Below, one piece after another: positions 7,731-16,817 of a DNA stretch of 27,648 nucleotides (position 1 is its first letter; each line of letters begins with the position of its first letter). The notes under the pieces were generated by a model that worked only from the letters and a program-made list of their open reading frames with translations, ran no database searches and was not told the DNA's origin. The translations under genes and the position numbers were made by a program. The stretch comes from a candidate division SR1 bacterium (lineage in GTDB: Bacteria > Patescibacteriota > Gracilibacteria > Absconditabacterales > Absconditicoccaceae): the NCBI GenBank assembly GCA_025997135.1, contig BNUE01000012.1:1-27648 (forward strand). Reading direction: 5' to 3'.

Positions 7731-7758
7731 ATTATATTCATAAAATTCAAAAAGTCAA
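7731..7758 (-). promoter_or_regulatory. Promoter of the hflX leader / small RNA
   Basis: Minus strand TTGACT, 16-bp spacer, TATAAT. The element and its flanks are almost identical to the phoH promoter at 11451-11478. The predicted start near 7724 gives a leader of about 290 nt before hflX, without any protein gene in it. Confidence 0.65.
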
Positions 7759-7812
7759 TAGTTTTTTTTGGCTTGCTAAAGGTGTTTTTATCTCTTGACA
7801 ATTTTTAGCTAT

Positions 7813-8205
7813 ATGATTATTTCATCACCTGCAGAAATGTTTCAGTTATGAAAAGAATTGGCCCAGCAATATCGCGTGATTTTGCTATATGGTGATTTAT
7901 GAGCAGGGAAAACGACTTTTGCTAAGTGATTTGCTGAGTGATTAGGAATCTCTACACAGCAGGTACAGTCTCCGACTTATACTTACCTAAATATCTATGA
8001 AAATAAGCTCCTCCATATAGATATGTATCGTCTAACATCACTAGAGGATACTATCGAAAAGTGAATTTTAGATCAGATTTCTGATTTCTCTTTTATTTTG
8101 ATTGAGCGACCAAAGCGAGAAGCTGATTTGGGGCTAAAAAACGCTATAAAAATGAGAATTAAAAAGCTGAATGAAGCCCAGAGAGAGGTAGATTTGGAAA
8201 TTTAG
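7813..8205 (+). CDS. tsaE: tRNA t6A biosynthesis ATPase TsaE
   Basis: 130 residues. TsaE is the ATPase that works with TsaB and TsaD to make N6-threonylcarbamoyladenosine at position 37 of ANN-decoding tRNAs. Seen: F-Q-L-G-K-E-L-A near the start, the P-loop G-D-L-G-A-G-K-T-T-F (about residues 30-39), Q-S-P-T-Y-T-Y-L, and H-I-D-M-Y-R-L, all family signatures. The usual W-x-E is replaced by L-I-E-R-P. TGA encodes Gly in the P-loop and after F-A-K. The C-terminus is short and basic. It lies upstream of comM. No tsaB or tsaD is present nearby. Confidence 0.93.
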
Positions 8206-8216
8206 TAAAAATTCTC

Positions 8217-8244
8217 TTGACATTGTAGAAGCAATTTCTATACT
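8217..8244 (+). promoter_or_regulatory. Promoter of comM
   Basis: TTGACA, 16-bp spacer, TATACT, the best consensus promoter in the window. The predicted start is about 24 nt before the comM ATG at 8275. Confidence 0.65.
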
Positions 8245-8274
8245 GTCATCAGATTTATGACATAATGATATTCG

Positions 8275-9822
8275 ATGGTACAAATTATCAAGACTTTCAC
8301 CAATATCTGACTGATAGGACACGAAATTTATATAGAGGCTGATTCTAGCAAGGCTTTACCCACTATTGATATTATTTGACTGCCAGATACAGCCATAAAA
8401 GAAGCTAAAGAGAGGATTAGATGAGCTTTTAGAAACTGTGATATCAAGCTACCAAAGAGGAAATTTGTACTCAATCTAGCACCGAGCGATATTCGCAAGG
8501 TCGGGACTAGCTTTGATCTGCCGATGGCTCTGGCTATACTTTTGCATATTGAGGAGGGATATTTTCAGCATTCAGAGTTGATCGAAAAGGGTCTTTTTTT
8601 CTGAGAATTATGACTGGATGGTAGTATTAAGAGGATAAACGGCTTATTACCCAATGTTTTGTCAGCTAAAAAACGCGGTTGGAAACATTTTTTCATCCCA
8701 AAAGAAAATACCTTTGAACTAGAATATATCCCTGATATTACAGTATATCCTCTAGAACATTTTCAGCAGTTGATAAAATTTTTCGTAATGGGTCAGGATA
8801 TACCTATGATTTCTCAGCATAAAGACTTTGAAATTCTGAAAGATTGATCGTCTTTTGAGATGGATTTCGAGCAGATAAAGGGACAAATCTTTGCGAAGAG
8901 AGCCTTGGCAATCGCTGCTGCTGGCTTTCATAATGCTCTGATGATTTGATCTCCTGGGAGCTGAAAAACTATGATGTCCAAAGCTATGAAGAGCATTCTT
9001 CCGCCCTTGGATTTTGAGGAAATATTGGAGGTTAGTCAGATTTATAGTGTCGTCGGCAAACTCAGCAAACAGTTGCCATTGATTACTCAGAGACCATTTA
9101 GACAGATTCATCATACAGCATCTAGATTTTCGATTATTGGGTGAGGAACTCAGCTGACACCTGGCGAGGTTTCTCTGGCTCACAAATGAATTTTATTTTT
9201 CGATGAATTGACGGAATTTCCTCGTGAAACTCTCGAAGTACTCAGGCAACCACTGGAAGATAGGTGCGTGAATATTTCTCGTGTATCAGGCAGTGTCGAG
9301 TATCCTGCTAATTTTATGTTTATCGCCTCTATGAACCCATGTAAATGCGGTTATTACAAGGACAAAACCAAATCTTGCTCCTGCTGAGCTATGGAGATCA
9401 AGAGATACCAGAGTAAAATTTCATGACCACTGCTGGATAGGATTGATATAATTTTGGAAGTCAGTAGAGAAAATATAGATACGATATTGGAAAATCAGAA
9501 GGGAGAAAATTCTGAATCACTCAGGAAAAAAGTATTACAGGCACGGAAACTCCAGCAATCGAGATTTCATGGGATGTGAATTCACGCAAATGCTCATATG
9601 ACAGCCAAAGAAATACAGGAGATGATCGTTTTGGGCAGTAGTGAAAAGGATTTTCTATCACAAGCTGCGAATACTTTAAATTTATCAGGTAGAGTAATTC
9701 ATCGCACGATCAAGTTGGCTAGAACTATCGCTGATATGAACTGAGACTGTGAGGTATGAATCAAACATTTAGCAGAGGCTATACAGTATCGTTCCAAATC
9801 AATGTTTGTAGATGAAGACTAA
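8275..9822 (+). CDS. comM: YifB/ComM family AAA+ ATPase (Mg-chelatase-like)
   Basis: 515 residues, typical length. ComM is a hexameric helicase that extends branch migration during natural transformation. Seen: the N-terminal Lon-like domain with I-I-G-L-P-D-T-A-I-K-E, N-L-A-P-S-D-I-R-K and F-D-L-P-M-A-L-A; the Walker A G-S-P-G-S-G-K-T (about residue 225); G-E-V-S-L-A-H-K-G and the Walker B L-F-F-D-E-L; P-C-K-C-G-Y-Y with C-S-C, the zinc-like cysteines of the family; S-G-P-L-L-D-R-I-D; and the C-terminal N-L-S-G-R. The ATG at 8275 is the first after an in-frame TAA. Together with the pilins it suggests DNA uptake ability, although no comEC is seen here. Confidence 0.95.
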
Positions 9823-9852
9823 AAAATCCCCTGCACATATTATGACAGGGGG
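9821..9852 (-). terminator. Intrinsic terminator of phoH
   Basis: Minus strand CCCCTG, 12-nt loop, CAGGGG, then ATTTTTT. It lies about 45 bp past the phoH stop and overlaps the comM stop. On the plus strand there is a hairpin but no T run. Confidence 0.75.
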
Positions 9853-9896
9853 GATAATTATGAAAGAAAGCTATAGTGATAGATGCATTTAAAAAG

Positions 9897-11408
9897 TTAC
9901 CATTTGGATATCCATTCTGCCAATGCACTTCTCTCGCTATGTAATAAGTTGATATGAATACGTTTAGATGTATTTTCGCGTTTAATGTAATTAATCAATC
10001 CTGCCAAAGGACAAGATCTTTTAGTCATAAAAGATTTATCTATTTGTGATAAATCGCCAGTTATAACAACCTTTGTTCCTTTACCTGCTCTAGAAATGAT
10101 AGTTTGTAGCTTTACTTTTTCACAGTTTTGTGCTTCATCTACTAAATAAAATGAATGATGAAATGTCCTACCACGTAATGTATCTATAGGAGCAAAATCG
10201 ATATGTTTCATACTTTTAATATCTGTTTCTTTTATATCTACTAGAAATCCTTCTTTCTGAGCATTTTTTAGTATATATGTAAGGGTATCTTCAATAGGAG
10301 TTCTGTAAGGTTCTTCTTTTTCATGGATATCTCCTGGAAATGCTCCAATGTTTTCACCTCCTACAGTGACCTTAGGTCTAGATATTACAACATTTTCATA
10401 ACGATTTGATAATTTTGAATAAAATAATGAATACGAGACAGAATCTCGTTCACAATCAGATTTTTTTCCTCCGTTTTTTTGTTTCTTGTCTTTAAGATTT
10501 TTTCTAGGAGTTTCTACACAATCCGATTGACAATCATCACGTTTAAAGGGTTTAGATCCTTGCTGTGCTATGGCTGCTGCCATTGTCAACAAAGTTTTTC
10601 CACTACCAGCTACTCCTGTTAGAATGACTAGATCTAAATTTTTGTCTGTCAAAGCATCGACAGCAAAGATTTGTTCTTCGCTAAGTGGTTCTAGACCAGC
10701 AATATTTCGTTTAAATACCTCTTTTAACCTTCCACAAGAGTAACGGTAAAGTTGTCTCCCTATTTTGGAATAAGTATCATAATATAATAAATTTCCTTCT
10801 TTTAGGTGAGATGTATCGTATGAACTAGCTGGAGAATCCATTTCTATCATAGGAGTTTCGAGGATATCTAGATCCTCTACAGAATCATGTTTGTACTCTT
10901 CTATATGTAAATCCTCTTCACGAGCATAAATTCTAAAATTTCTATCGCTAGAAACTAAAATTATCTCATATTGTGGATGTGTTTTCGCATACGCTTTGAT
11001 GGTTGCGATTATGTTTTCATCTGATGTTTGATCAGGCTGAAGTTTGGTATTCCTTAGAATTTTAAATTTTCCAAGTTTTTTACCAAAAGCATCTAATCCT
11101 AAATTATACCATCCTCTAGAGTTTTTACCATTTTTTTGGAGATCTTCAATGTGTTTACTTGCATCTCGTGAATTATGATTTCTAGCCTCATGGCCCGATT
11201 TGTGACGATCTAGCTCTCTTATCACACGATTAGGAAACACAATATTATGCTCCTCAAATGTTGTCAGACACTCGGGATTATCCATAAACACATTTGTATC
11301 CAAGGCATAAACTTTTGGTTTAGTGTCTTTTGCTCGCTTTTGCTCGACCATTACGGGAGCGGTTGCTTCATTAGATGAAGTCTTTTCTTCTTTTTGCTTT
11401 TTACTCAT
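9897..11408 (-). CDS. PIN-domain / PhoH-type ATPase
   Basis: 503 residues. N-terminal PIN nuclease domain (A-L-D-T-N-V-F-M-D, D37, then about 150 residues with the acidic pattern S-S-D-R-N), followed by a PhoH ATPase domain (Walker A G-V-A-G-S-G-K-T at 265-272, Walker B F-Y-L-V-D-E-A-Q-N at 420-428, then I-T-G-D-L-S-Q-I-D). This is the PhoH2/YlaK architecture, linked in other bacteria to RNA unwinding and cleavage. Odd: a Lys/Asp/Cys-rich insertion of about 50 residues (284-336) separates Walker A from V-I-S-R-P. Odder: all 26 glycines are GGN and none is TGA, unlike its neighbours, so the frame reads the same in the standard code. It has its own promoter and terminator. Recent transfer from a standard-code donor is one explanation. 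Confidence 0.92.
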   Translation of the reverse strand: MSKKQKEEKTSSNEATAPVMVEQKRAKDTKPKVYALDTNVFMDNPECLTTFEEHNIVFPNRVIRELDRHKSGHEARNHNSRDASKHIEDLQKNGKNSRGWYNLGLDAFGKKLGKFKILRNTKLQPDQTSDENIIATIKAYAKTHPQYEIILVSSDRNFRIYAREEDLHIEEYKHDSVEDLDILETPMIEMDSPASSYDTSHLKEGNLLYYDTYSKIGRQLYRYSCGRLKEVFKRNIAGLEPLSEEQIFAVDALTDKNLDLVILTGVAGSGKTLLTMAAAIAQQGSKPFKRDDCQSDCVETPRKNLKDKKQKNGGKKSDCERDSVSYSLFYSKLSNRYENVVISRPKVTVGGENIGAFPGDIHEKEEPYRTPIEDTLTYILKNAQKEGFLVDIKETDIKSMKHIDFAPIDTLRGRTFHHSFYLVDEAQNCEKVKLQTIISRAGKGTKVVITGDLSQIDKSFMTKRSCPLAGLINYIKRENTSKRIHINLLHSERSALAEWISKW

Positions 11409-11450
11409 ATTTTTTTATAATTTGTGTATAATATTTTTATATAATTCTCG

Positions 11451-11478
11451 ATTATATTCAAAAATATTAAAAAGTCAA
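11451..11478 (-). promoter_or_regulatory. Promoter of the PIN-PhoH gene
   Basis: Minus strand TTGACT, 16-bp spacer, TATAAT, with a 5' leader of about 36 nt and no Shine-Dalgarno. It closely matches the hflX leader promoter at 7731-7758, including the bases around both boxes. Confidence 0.65.
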
Positions 11479-11523
11479 TAGCAATTTTTCAAAATCACAT
11501 TATTTTGTTATTTTAAGTAAAAT

Positions 11524-12714
11524 TTAAGCATCTAATAAAAGCTCACGCAAACTCTTACTCGTCTCTTCATCTAGCTTTTCGTGTATTCCCTTGGATACTG
11601 TATCGAAATGTAAATCATCAAGTATTATCTGCACACCAGATCACTGTTTTATCAGCTGAAAGCCAGCCATCATAGCAATATATGTTGGGACAGTTTTTCT
11701 CTGCAATTTATAATCATAGATATAGTCAAATTCACGTCCAGAAGCTGTTTTTCACCATTCTTGATCGAAGATGAAATTTCCAAGTGAGTAAAAAATATAT
11801 TTTCCATTATATTTTTCAATTTTAGATGGAATGTGTGAATGTCAGCCGAGAATCAAGTCAGCACCTGAATCTATCAAATTATGAGCCAGCTGAATTTGGG
11901 CTTTAGTCGGGTCGATTTTGTATTCTCTCCCTCGATGAGGAGCCAAAATTTTCATATCACATCAGATTTTTTTCATCTCTTCCAGATCAGTCTTCATTTG
12001 AGCTTCATTTAGCGGATTTCGAGTGATTAGACCTCATCAGACTCTCAGATTTTCTCTCCCTTCGTATGAATATGCCTGTAGACAAATATGAATATTGCCA
12101 ATTATGATCTGATAAATCTGCCCAGCCTCTTCTGGCAAAATTCCTGCTCATACATATCCAATTCCATATCAATGCAGTAAATCCATAGTCGTATCTAGTC
12201 ATACGTATCATCCGTTCACTAGGTGATTATTGGCTAAACTGACAACTAGAGGCAAACTTTGTGACGTGTCTCATGCTGGATGTGTTTCAGGGTTGCGAAG
12301 CTGGCGTAAAACCTCTATATTTCCAGTATTTGCTCTGAAAGTAAAGCCTCACATCTGAATATCATTGTCTTTTGGATGAAAAGGACTCTCCAGATTGAAA
12401 AAAAGCAGACAGTTTTCTGATGTACAGCTCTGAAAATCTATGATTGGATTGTATTTTCATGATCAAAATATGCGGTCATAACCTTCTCTTTTGTTGTAAT
12501 AACCGATATTTCTGGATAGCATTATGTCGCCGCCTGCAATAAGATATATTCCCTGTAATGGTCATTTTGGATTGGCTGATGGTGCAAAAATGGCTTGTCA
12601 TACTTGTGCTTGCTCTATATTTCTGTAATTTTCTAGTCTATCTGTCGCAAAAATCACACCCGAAATTATGAGCAGACAAGTAGATATGAACAGCATTTTA
12701 TCTCTTTTTAACAT
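11524..12714 (-). CDS. CapA-family metallophosphatase-like protein
   Basis: 396 residues. The CapA/PgsA fold is a calcineurin-like phosphoesterase relative, found in poly-gamma-glutamate capsule synthesis and in many envelope proteins of unknown substrate. Seen: an N-terminal hydrophobic anchor (about residues 7-22), A-G-G-D-I-M-L, N-L-E-S-P-F, S-L-A-N-N-H-L, A-P-H-R-G-R-E-Y, I-L-G-G-H-S-H-I-P and Y-S-L-G-N-F-I-F-D-Q, all family motifs carrying the metal-binding Asp, Asn and His. TGA is common and falls in conserved glycines such as G-G-H-S-H. The first 17 bp overlap the end of the upstream membrane-protein gene, so the two are translated as a pair. No PGA synthase genes are seen, so the substrate is unknown. 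Confidence 0.9.
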
Positions 12715-13030
12715 CTGATAATAACTGATAATAAAGAGTATACATCTTCTGGACTGAGTTTTCGAGAAAATAATAATGAGCTAGATAAAAACAGGTTAAA
12801 ATTAGACAAATAACGAATAGAGCCATATTCGCTAGCCAAAAAGCATTATCTCGCTGAAAAGCTAAAAAAAGCAGAATCATAATCACAGCGACACTCATCG
12901 TAACGATCAGATGAATTAACCTCTCGTGCTGATAAAACTGGATGCGAATGAGTATCTGCTCAAAATCAACTTTGCTTGGATTTTTGAGATTTTGTAAATA
13001 AGTTAGATAAAATTTGATCTCTGTAGTCAT
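12698..13030 (-). CDS. Small two-helix membrane protein
   Basis: 110 residues with no recognised family. A charged N-terminal part (about 1-40) is followed by two hydrophobic segments (about 43-60, L-I-V-T-M-S-V-A-V-I-M-I-L-L, and 67-90, M-A-L-F-V-I-C-L-I-L-T-C-F) and a short basic tail. It contains no glycine, so it carries no information on the code. It overlaps the CapA-like gene by 17 bp on the same strand, which suggests translational coupling and an envelope role for both. Confidence 0.7.
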   Translation of the reverse strand: MTTEIKFYLTYLQNLKNPSKVDFEQILIRIQFYQHERLIHLIVTMSVAVIMILLFLAFQRDNAFWLANMALFVICLILTCFYLAHYYFLENSVQKMYTLYYQLLSDVKKR

Positions 13031-13063
13031 AATTCCTAGATTTGCGATCTAAAAAACTTTCAC

Positions 13064-13099
13064 TTGCAAAGAGAGTAAGGATTTGTATGTTATCATCAA
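13064..13099. promoter_or_regulatory. Divergent overlapping promoters (SLH gene / CapA pair)
   Basis: Plus strand: TTGCAA (13064-13069), 16 bp, TATGTT (13086-13091), leading to the SLH gene. Minus strand: TTGATG (13099-13094), 16 bp, TACTCT (13077-13072), leading to the membrane protein and CapA-like gene. The two overlap, so they may exclude each other. Both -10 boxes are weak matches. Confidence 0.35.
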
Positions 13100-13133
13100 G
13101 TGAAAATTGCTTTATTTTTTCATTTATCATAAA

Positions 13134-14993
13134 ATGACTCACAAAACCTGATTTTATAGTTTGTTATTGATTTCAGCTTTCTTTTTCTCTTTTGTAAATG
13201 CTGAGTACAATGTTCAGATCGACCTGAATACAAAACAAGTGCAGATAATATCTGGTGATACCAAGATTACTACAGCTAATGTCTGAGATTATTTTACATG
13301 AACAAATGATGTATCTACCTGAGAGGATAGCAAATCAGAAACTGGTGAATTAGCAGAAACCCCATCTATTTTTGCTTTTACATGAGCTGTGCTGGATAAT
13401 CTGCAAACAGGAACTGAGCTAGAACAAGCCATTTATCGAATGTATCACAATGGACTGACAATGTATGATGATGACATTACTTATCGTCCAAATGATCCCG
13501 TAACCAGAGAAGAAGCTGCAAAACTAATTGGTCAACTATTCCAGACTCTACAATTTACTGCTCCTACTTCAGTATTTAATTGCTCTTTTCAGGATGCTGC
13601 TCTGTTCAATGACTCATTGGCTCAGCGGATCCAGAATGTTTGTTCTCGAGGTATATTTAGATGAGACCCAGCAACTAGCAAATATATGCCCCACGACAAT
13701 CTCACAAAATGACAAATTCTAGCCGTACTCACCAGAATTCTAGAAGGTAAAACATCCAATGAAGACGCATCTCCTCGGTGGATCGAATATTACGTCAAGA
13801 TGAAACAGCTTTCTATTACCAATGAAAATAATCTGCTCAATATCGATAAAAATCTTACCAGATGAGAGACGGCATTGCTTATCTATAGATTTAAAAATTT
13901 GATCGTAAATTCTGATGGGACAAATAATACGGAAAATATTTTAGCGAAACTCTGAGGAGATCTGTCAGCACTCATAAATCAAGCTTTGATCAATCGGAAA
14001 CTCCAGAATCCTGATACTCAGCTTCCAAATGGGTCTGGTTCAGGTGCGAACTGATCTGGGGGACTGGATTTGGACTTAATCGCTGGAAATCAAGCTCTCG
14101 TCGATGATCCTGAGTTTAATGAAGCTATTAGATGGATGAATGATAAGCAAATCACAAATTATGCGACTCCTATGTCATATATGCCCTTTCAGACCGTAAC
14201 TCGTGAACAGATGGCAAAAATGATTGCAGGTTTTGCGAAAGCAACTAGTCTCATGATCGTGAGAAACGAATGAAGTTGTAGCTTTTCTGATGTTGCCAAG
14301 GATTCAGAATTCCTATCTAGTATTTATGAAGTATGTACATATGGAGTGATGAACTGATCAAATGGTAAATTCAATCCAAAACAAACAGTAACAAAAGCTG
14401 AATTTATATCTATGATTATCCGCCTCGTCGAAGGAAATACAATCAACGAAAATGTAAATCCTCGATGGACAAATTATTATCAAAAAGCAATCGATCTGAG
14501 CATTATTTCAGCCCAAGATACCATCACTTTCACTTCACCCATAGTTAGATATGAGGTAGCTATCTTCTTTTATAGGCTCAAGACTAGGCTTACAATGTAC
14601 AATAATCTCAACAATTCGCTACTTCCTGATGAAATCATAAAAACTATGGAAAATACCAGTCCTGACTGAGAAAATAATACTTCAGCTAAAGTCTTTATAG
14701 ATGTATTAGCTCTCAATAATGTAGCATTTAAACAGTGATATATCGAACTTTTCGGTGATAGATATATTGTCAAAAAACTTATTACAAGTGCTTTTAATGT
14801 CGGAGATAATAGTTTCGTGCGATATGGTGAGCTGTATGATCTGAGTAGTGATATGAAGATATGAAATGTGACTTTCACCCTGACTAACTGAGTTTTTACA
14901 GAATGATCTCTGAGATTTAATGCTCCACTAAAGTCTTATCATCTCTCCAAAGACACTTCTACCACTACTCGATACTGGGCAAAAGCTATTTAA
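13134..14993 (+). CDS. Secreted protein with six SLH-like repeats
   Basis: 619 residues. The signal peptide is residues 1 to about 24 (K-T-G-F-Y-S-L-L-L-I-S-A-F-F-F-S-F-V-N-A). Two sets of three S-layer-homology-like repeats follow: set one at about residues 83-260 and set two at about 310-490, each with the SLH pattern of an aromatic/helix start, then a y-x-P-x-x-x-v-T-R-E-E/Q-x-A-K-x-I core (R-P-N-D-P-V-T-R-E-E-A-A-K and P-F-Q-T-V-T-R-E-Q-M-A-K). A Gly/Ser-rich linker separates the sets, and the C-terminal 120 residues are unassigned. SLH repeats bind pyruvylated wall polymers in other bacteria. Several G-D and R-G positions are TGA. It is followed after 15 bp by sufS, although no shared function is evident. 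Confidence 0.88.
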
Positions 14994-15008
14994 TCTATCG
15001 CATTAGCT

Positions 15009-16214
15009 ATGAAATCTCTATTTCCCATCTTCAAAAATAATCCTGAACTGGTATATCTCGATTCTGCTGCTTCGAGCCAAAAACCACAAATCGTTATTGA
15101 CTGAGTGGCTGATTTTCTAGCCAATGATTATGCAAATATTCACAGATGACTCTACTCTCTGAGTGAAAGGTCAGAAAATCTATATCATCAGTCAAAAACT
15201 ATGCTTTCAGATTTGATACACTGCAAGGAGTCAGAAATAATTTATTCTTACAATTCCACATATTGTTTCAATTTATTGGCTCAGGCACTGGTAAATGCCG
15301 ATAGTAAATGAGAAAAAAAAATCTGACATGGAGACAAAGTTTTGGTCGGTATTCGAGAGCATCACTCAAATATCCTACCATGGCAGACTCTAGCTCAGAC
15401 CTTCGGTTTTATAGTTGATTTCATAGGTATAGATGAGAACTATAATATCGATCGAGCAGATTTCGAGGCAAAATATGATGAAAGTGTAAAAGTCGTCTCA
15501 GTGTCGCATGTTTCCAATGTTACAGGACAGATTATGGATGTGAAAACTTTAAAATCAAAACTTCGTGATGATACTTTTTTCATTATCGACTGATCTCAGT
15601 CTGTGCCTCATTTCCCTGTAAATGTGCAGGAAATTGGCTGTGATGCTCTGATTATGACAGCTCATAAAATGTTTGCTCATACTTGACTCGGAATGCTATA
15701 TCTGCAGCAGAAGCGAATTAAAGAGTTAAATCCTATGATTTTATGATGAGGGACTCCAAAAGATGTGTCTACTACTGATTTTTCTCTCCAATGAAATAGT
15801 GATAAACGAGAGGCAGGTACTCCAAATATAGTCGGCGCAGTTTCGCTACTGAAGGCTCTGGAATTTATTCAATCGATCGGTATGTGAGCTATTCGAGAGC
15901 ATGAAAAAAGGCTGACAGCTCTACTTATCGAGTGATTTAGGGAGCATGAGGACTGGATCAGGGTATTTGGTTCGCTGGATAGAGTAGAAGAACGTGTTGG
16001 CGTTTTCTCTTTTGAAATCAAGGGGAAAAGTTTCAATAAAATAGGCGAATTTTTCGCTAATCATAATGTTTGTTTACGTTCTGGAGGGCACTGTGCATAT
16101 CCTCTTCATAAATCTATAAATGCAAACGGGAGTGTCCGTGTATCTATATATCTCTACAATGACGAGCAGGATATTCAGAGTTTTTTTACTGTTTTGGATG
16201 AATTATGAGGATAG
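15009..16214 (+). CDS. sufS: SufS-type cysteine desulfurase
   Basis: 401 residues, class V PLP aminotransferase fold. It removes sulfur from cysteine for Fe-S cluster or thio-modified tRNA synthesis. Seen: Y-L-D-S-A-A-S-S-Q-K-P near the start, the H-R-G-L-Y-S-L-S motif, E-H-H-S-N-I-L-P-W, S-H-V-S-N-V-T-G, the PLP-binding D-G-S-Q and T-A-H-K-M (K220), and R-S-G-G-H-C-A-Y-P-L with the catalytic cysteine C362. The H-H-S-N and R-x-G-x-H-C patterns fit group II (SufS/CsdA) rather than IscS. Its usual partners sufBCD or sufU are not in this window. Its second codon is AAA and there is no Shine-Dalgarno. Confidence 0.95.
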
Positions 16215-16227
16215 GTGTTGGTTTGGG

Positions 16228-16420
16228 TTATATCTTTTTGTTTAAACAATCCAAAACGTCATCTTTACTCGAAAAAACAATATCCTCTTGAAAAACAGCT
16301 TTCAAAAAGCGTATATTTTTTTCATTCAATTGAAAAAACTTTTAGTTTCTCTAAATTATTCCAATGATTCAAAGAGATTTTGAATTGTTGTTTAAATCTA
16401 GGAGAATAGTGTACTTGCAT
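16228..16420 (-). pseudogene. Frameshifted partner of the antitoxin (putative toxin)
   Basis: The frame starting at 16420 (M-Q-V-H-Y-S-P-R-F-K-Q-Q) ends after 51 residues at TAA (16265-16267). Its first residues look like RelE/ParE toxins (V-x-Y-S-P-R-F). A +1 shift at a run of six T would join it to F-L-K-A-V-F-Q-E-D-I-V-F-S-S-K-D-D ending at 16228, a plausible protein tail. The start overlaps the antitoxin stop by one base. It may be a decayed toxin, a sequencing slip in the T run, or an intact short peptide of other function. Confidence 0.4.
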
Positions 16421-16674
16421 TAGTCTTTGAGTAAATCAGAAAGTAAATCTTTACCATTGGTAAATCATTTAGCTTTTAAAGCTTGTTTTGCATTTTCTTC
16501 TAATTCTCTGGCTTTCATATAATCTCTGATAAATTGGTATTCAGTGGGAGAAATGATTACGGCTTCCATCTTGTTGTTTGATAAAATAAACTTTGGTCAG
16601 TTTATCAAAGATTTAAAAATAGTTGAAGTGTTTTTTCTCAAATCTGTAATTGAGACAAGCTGTTCTGTGGACAT
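16420..16674 (-). CDS. Phd/YefM-like antitoxin
   Basis: 84 residues. Residues 6-50 read V-S-I-T-D-L-R-K-N-T, then G-P-K-F-I-L-S-N-N-K and E-A-V-I-I-S-P-T-E-Y, the N-terminal DNA-binding domain pattern of the Phd/YefM family. The tail is charged and would bind the toxin. TGA encodes two of its glycines. It overlaps the downstream partner by one base (TAATG), the classic toxin-antitoxin layout. The promoter candidate on the minus strand (TTGATT near 16733, TACAAT near 16712) is weak. Confidence 0.75.
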
Positions 16675-16768
16675 TGTGAATAAATAAGTAATAAATTTAT
16701 TATAAATATTGTACTTAAAAAAACTAAAAATCAAGTGTTTTTCAATTCGAAAATTTTTTTACAAAAAA

Positions 16769-16797
16769 AGCCCCAGTCACCTTTCGGTGACCAGGAC
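16769..16797 (-). terminator. Terminator of pilin gene A
   Basis: Minus strand GTCACC-GAAA-GGTGAC hairpin within CCTGGTCACC...GGTGACTGGGG, followed by CTTTTTTT. It lies 20 bp past the pilin stop. The bases after the hairpin (GGGGCTTTTTTTGTAAAAAAATT) also occur after pilin B. Confidence 0.8.
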
Positions 16798-16817
16798 TTT
16801 CAATTTCACTTTTTCGA

